Shown here piece after piece: positions 61,101 to 64,000 of a DNA stretch of 64,000 bases. The position numbers and the translations under genes were made by a program. This DNA comes from Trematomus loennbergii (lineage: Eukaryota > Chordata > Actinopteri > Perciformes > Nototheniidae). Each line of letters begins with the position of its first letter. Positions within the stretch are counted from its first letter, which is position 1. The notes below the pieces were generated by a model. The model ran no database searches. It saw only the letters and a program-made list of their open reading frames with translations, and was not told the origin of the DNA. The stretch is taken from NCBI GenBank assembly GCA_012861695.1, contig JAAOOA010000055.1, positions 1,207,712 to 1,271,711 on the forward strand. The letters are read 5' to 3'.

Positions 61101-62933
61101 CAAAAATTGGATCGGACTGTAAAGCTGTCCAGAAAGACCAAGAATCCAACAGCTGACGCAACTGTTGAAGTCCAGCGGTACTGGCTGAACCAAATATCGG
61201 ACGCTTGGAGGACCCTCTGAACTACTGGCAGACACAAAGACATGTGTATCCAAACTTATATACACTTGCTGTCACTTTCTTGTGCACACCTGCTTCCTCA
61301 GTCCCGTGTGAAAGGGTATTTTCAAAGGTAGGAGAAGTTTGTGTCCAAGAAAAGAAATCGCCTAAGCCCGAAAAGTGTGGAAAAAATATTGTTTTTAACA
61401 AAAACCAATAAATTGTTCCATGTATCACAAGCATTTTCACTGGCCTCTGCAAGTCACACAAGCACATTCACTGGCCTCTGCAAAGTCACACAAGCACATT
61501 CACTGCCCTCTGCAAGTTAAACCCTTTGTTCTTTTCCAGTTTTCGAACATATATTGCTTTCTTTTGTCTTTATAGAAGGCAGCAGACATTACATTTATTA
61601 TGTATAGATGTAACAACAAGATACTATATTGACACATTGTTTTTATTATTATATACAGTCATTTTAAAACACTTACTGGTGTAAATTCTGTTCATACAGG
61701 ATGACAAATACATTTGACATCTTTTACCTTTTTGTATCATTATTTCCAGTATTTTAGTATGTCAAAGATTACAAATAATATGTGGCTGTTTTACACCTGT
61801 TCACCAACAGGGGGTCTTGTGAGCACATGAAGCCCATGATGAAGCTTCATGAGATGAACCTTTTAGCGAACCGATTTGCTGGAAAGCTTCAAAGCTTCAT
61901 GAGGCTTCATCTCGTCATCACTAATCTTTACAATAAAAAAGGTCAATAAACCAAAGTGCTTAAGGAACATGAGTGGGCGTGTGTGAAGCTGACCATTGAG
62001 CTGCCCGACCAAGCAAGGAGGCAGAGGCAGAGAGTTCAAATACAACCCGGTGTGGGCATGTATTCCTCTTTGTGGTACATGATACACAGCCTCAATATGA
62101 CTGTCTCACGTGAACACAGTCACCAGCCACCAGGACCTCACACACACACACTAACAGGAAAACAGAACCTAAATACACACAGGACTAATCAAACCAACAA
62201 GACACAGGTGAGGAGGAGGAGAAACACAGGGCACCAGGTGAACGCAATCACCAGCAACAGACAAGACGGGAGGGGGAACACTTTTCAAACTAAAACAGGA
62301 AACAGAGACAGACAAACTAAAACATAGACAGATTGTGACTAATATATGCATAAATTACATATAATCACATGCTTCCTGTGCAATGTTTTAGCGTGGAACA
62401 AATGAATATACTTCGCCAATAATGAAGCTATATAATCCGTAACGGAGACCGAGATCTATGGCCCCAGAGATCAACTCCAATAGAATTGACTCTGCATTTT
62501 GATCGCACTCTAGAAGCTATGAGTAATAAATACACTCCAAAATGATTAAATATCACTATTTCAGAGCAAAATAGTAATTACTCTGGAAAAAATACTCACC
62601 AATATTTCCTGTGTGTCCTCGAGCCATTCCTATCGAGAGACAAGTGAGAGGAAACAGGATAAATATACTGATGATTTGTAAGTCAAAGAGACTTAATATA
62701 GTTTAAAATAAGCAATATTACCTTCCATGCATGTGGAAGGACTGAGATCTTGTGGATCCTGAAGTTTGGCAGACATCTCTGCAGACTGTCTGCTAATAGT
62801 TCCGCTTTGGCGTAATGTGGGCAGTCAGTTTTGCCTGAAGAGATAACAAGTGTAGCAGTTATATGTTTTATATTCTACATTAACACGTTAAAAGAAAATG
62901 AGTTACTTTACCAGCGAGCACAAATGTAGCCAT
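58114..62933 (-). CDS. mdh1b: Malate dehydrogenase 1B-like gene with four frameshifts as written
   Basis: Eleven coding exons in gene order: 62912-62933, 62722-62834, 62600-62629, 60027-~60160, 59708-59849, 59465-59634, 59051-59396, 58824-58964, 58509-58684, 58290-58429, 58114-58197; about 499 residues once four indels are allowed for (human ~518). Recognisable blocks: MATFVLAG then [15 protein letters not shown] and PNFRIHKI (N-terminus of MDH1B); [71 protein letters not shown]; and [11 protein letters not shown]. The family resembles cytosolic malate dehydrogenase but its catalytic role is uncertain. Lesions: -1 in a G-run at ~60060, -1 at ~59840, +1 at ~59572 (TTTCCCC), -1 at ~58885. Splice phases agree only if these are corrected. 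An acidic insert ([10 protein letters not shown]) lies in exon 7. The 5' border of exon 4 is uncertain. Pseudogene or consensus error remains open. Confidence 0.82.
60489..61923 (+). mobile_element. Internally deleted hAT element with 8-bp duplication
   Basis: A 1435-bp element flanked by ATCTTTAC on both sides (60481-60488, 61924-61931). Its inverted ends are TAGTGATGACGAGATGAAGCC (60489-60509) and the inverse at 61903-61923. The subterminal regions repeat GAAGCTTC-type motifs. It lies inside the TTTACTC-rich repeat, so it is the younger insertion. It carries only the two ends of a transposase gene. Confidence 0.93.
60790..61411 (+). pseudogene. Remnant hAT (ZBED-like) transposase: BED finger and dimerisation tail only
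   Basis: The ATG at 60790 starts [21 protein letters not shown] plausible intron (donor after AATAAG at 60858, acceptor before GTGAAGTG at ~60945) joins it to the zinc-binding half KCLLCSGN...HPHLNLNKK of a BED finger. After a large internal deletion the hAT C-terminal motif appears ([15 protein letters not shown]), which then shifts frame relative to the family pattern. The catalytic core is missing, so it cannot transpose by itself. Confidence 0.75.
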
Positions 62934-63003
62934 TGCATCCCGGATGGCGTCGGTTGCTAGGAAACTGTGGGTGTAGCGCTTATTTGAGTCCGTGTAGGAA
63001 GCG
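62934..63003 (-). promoter_or_regulatory. 5' untranslated exon segment of mdh1b
   Basis: A good acceptor (TTTGTTTGCAG, exon from 63003) lies 70 bases ahead of the mdh1b ATG on the minus strand. The first coding exon therefore appears to follow an upstream non-coding exon. The 63.0-63.9 kb interval would then hold the promoter, possibly shared with a divergent plus-strand gene. Confidence 0.5.
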
Positions 63004-63754
63004 CTGCAAACAAACATAAAACCAGGGCCTGTTATTGTGATGAATATGAGGCCTATCATTAAACATGTACACCATGTGGTGGTATAAAGCGTGATAAATA
63101 TTGTGCTTGAGACGTTGTATATTTACAATGACCATTTTTTACTATTGTATTCGTGCTGAACCGGGTTGACAGGGGGACTTAATATGGCAGCGCACACAGC
63201 ACGGAGCAGCGCATGGAGTGCGAGCAAACATTAGTATCGTTTTAGTGTAATGTAGCCCTGTGTCCCTTAGTTTAACACATTTCAAACTCAAACATGTTTT
63301 AGCAAGAGCCGTGTGTTTCTTTGTGACAGTTACTTGTGTTGGAGTAATAAGGTATGGTGCGTCACTTTGCTAACATTAGATAATGTGAGCTAGCCAGTGT
63401 TTTTGGAGGAGCCAGTCCGTTGACCTTGTTTTATCTTCAGTCATAGTACTTTGTAATACTTAATTTTTACTAATTACTTATTTGAGGTAACCGTCTATGT
63501 GGCCAATAATGTAAATAAAGTGTTGACTGAAGATAATTTGGAAATAAATGCCATACTTTTTACATTTTACTCAAATTGCTAGCTACATTTGCAGGGAAAT
63601 AGAATGTTACATGCAAAAATTCATTCATAGCATTCTATTTCCTGCAAACTACTGCTTTATTTATCTTATTGCTATTTAACTATTTTATTACGGTGTAAAA
63701 AAGATTTTGTGTTTTATATTAGATTTCTTGTTTTTTATATTTTATGTATGCACC
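63004..63754. other. Putative divergent promoter interval
   Basis: This ~0.75-kb interval between the mdh1b 5' end and the retroelement tail shows no coding pattern. It contains a GC-richer patch with GCGCACACAGCACGGAGCAG near 63190 that could be a first exon or core promoter, followed by AT-rich sequence. Confidence 0.3.
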
Positions 63755-63822
63755 ATGACATCAAGTCAAATTCCTAGTATGTGTGAACCTACCTGGCAAT
63801 AAACCTGATTCTGATTCTGAAA
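63755..63822 (+). mobile_element. 3' tail of an L2/CR1-type LINE or related SINE
   Basis: The block CAAATTCCTAGTATGTGTGA, then ACCTGGCAATAAACC and a short GATTCT tandem, is the common 3' end of fish L2-like retroelements. Only the tail is recognisable. Confidence 0.6.
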
Positions 63823-63916
63823 TACCTGATTGAGATTTTTCCTTCACATAGGGGCAGTGCGTAAATTAAGGACGCAAGGACTCTTTCTATCTCGTCCCCT
63901 AAGTCATTACAGTACA

Positions 63917-64000
63917 ATGTCTGTCTGGGTGACAAAAGAGGTAATGAGATGGGGATGCCTTTGCAGCCGCAGGTCTCTATGGCAACAGAGCAATCTAATG
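63917..64000 (+). CDS. Start of a plus-strand gene at the right edge, possibly fastkd2
   Basis: The ATG at 63917, in the context TACAATGT, opens 28 codons to the window end. The N-terminus (MSVWVTKEVMRWGCLCSRRS) is rich in Arg and hydrophobic residues and lacks acidic residues apart from one Glu, as in mitochondrial targeting peptides. A pyrimidine-rich acceptor-like stretch (CTATCTCGTCCCCTAAG and TTACAG) lies just upstream. In human, to my knowledge, MDH1B lies head-to-head with FASTKD2, a mitochondrial RNA-binding protein. Identity is inferred from position only. The minus strand is also open here, so this may be chance. Confidence 0.3.
   Translation, partial: MSVWVTKEVMRWGCLCSRRSLWQQSNLM

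Larger units (their letters stand above)
60168..62595. mobile_element. TTTACTC-rich repeat in an mdh1b intron, interrupted by a hAT element
   Basis: 60168-60480 and 61932-62595 form the two halves of a larger repeat. The left half is built of AGAGTAAAA/TTTTACTC motifs and a ~22-bp tandem (AGAAGGTAATTTTACTCCC-like, 60375-60460). The right half ends with similar TTACTCT and GAGTAAT motifs near 62510-62585. Sequence around 62100-62330 is purine-rich and repetitive. No transposase frame was recognised. The left end abuts mdh1b exon 4. Confidence 0.5.

Noticed and set aside
63826..63998. Minus-strand open frame (CGCKGIPISLPLLS...) at the right edge
   Set aside because: It overlaps the plus-strand candidate start, has no known motif, and runs into a retroelement tail. 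I prefer the plus-strand reading but neither is certain.

Overview
The window looks like a stretch of teleost (ray-finned fish) nuclear genome. It holds intron-split vertebrate genes with GT/AG junctions, a tRNA-headed fish SINE, a Tc1/mariner element, two hAT elements with exact 8-bp target-site duplications, a PIF/Harbinger remnant and an L1-like LINE fragment. No prokaryotic features are visible.

Layout. (1) 59-10260, minus strand: the 5' part of a focal-adhesion-kinase family gene, best matched to ptk2b/Pyk2. Sixteen coding exons cover the FERM domain, the linker and the kinase domain through DFG, and the gene runs off the left edge. Its introns host a SINE (1024-1193), an intact-looking Tc1-like transposon (3306-4908, DD34E) and a hAT transposon (6429-9190) whose transposase is frameshifted. 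(2) 10.3-15.8 kb: gene-poor, with an L1-like LINE fragment (about 12010-13585, minus), a ~173-bp tandem repeat (13751-14365) and a PIF/Harbinger transposase tail (15177-15545, minus). (3) 15859-54708: the dominant feature, a head-to-tail macrosatellite of about 10.6 units of ~3.65 or ~3.73 kb. Each unit carries a small four-exon plus-strand gene with its own upstream region and AATAAA signal. The inferred protein has a proline/threonine-rich N-terminus, a 13-17 residue poly-proline run and a cysteine-containing C-terminal domain. Only the fifth copy (28815-31125) has a reading frame open across all four exons (378 aa). Most others carry indels, many at one short hotspot in exon 4. Some units carry an 88-bp exon-1 segment that others lack. 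The array is flanked by ~94-bp inverted repeat arms (15737-15830 and 55452-55545). (4) 54.7-58 kb: transposon debris, an ATTT-rich microsatellite and unassigned sequence. (5) 58114-62933, minus: an mdh1b-like gene (malate dehydrogenase 1B) in 11 coding exons with consistent splice phases but four single-base frameshifts. One intron contains a nested insertion: a deleted hAT element inside a TTTACTC-rich repeat. (6) 63.0-64.0 kb: a likely divergent promoter region. At the right edge a plus-strand start codon (63917) opens what may be the neighbouring gene, possibly fastkd2.

The scattered one-base indels, often in homopolymers, in both the array and mdh1b raise the possibility of residual long-read consensus errors. 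The array's existence, unit structure and segmental variants do not depend on those single bases. The most novel item is the gene-bearing macrosatellite and the uncharacterised protein it encodes.
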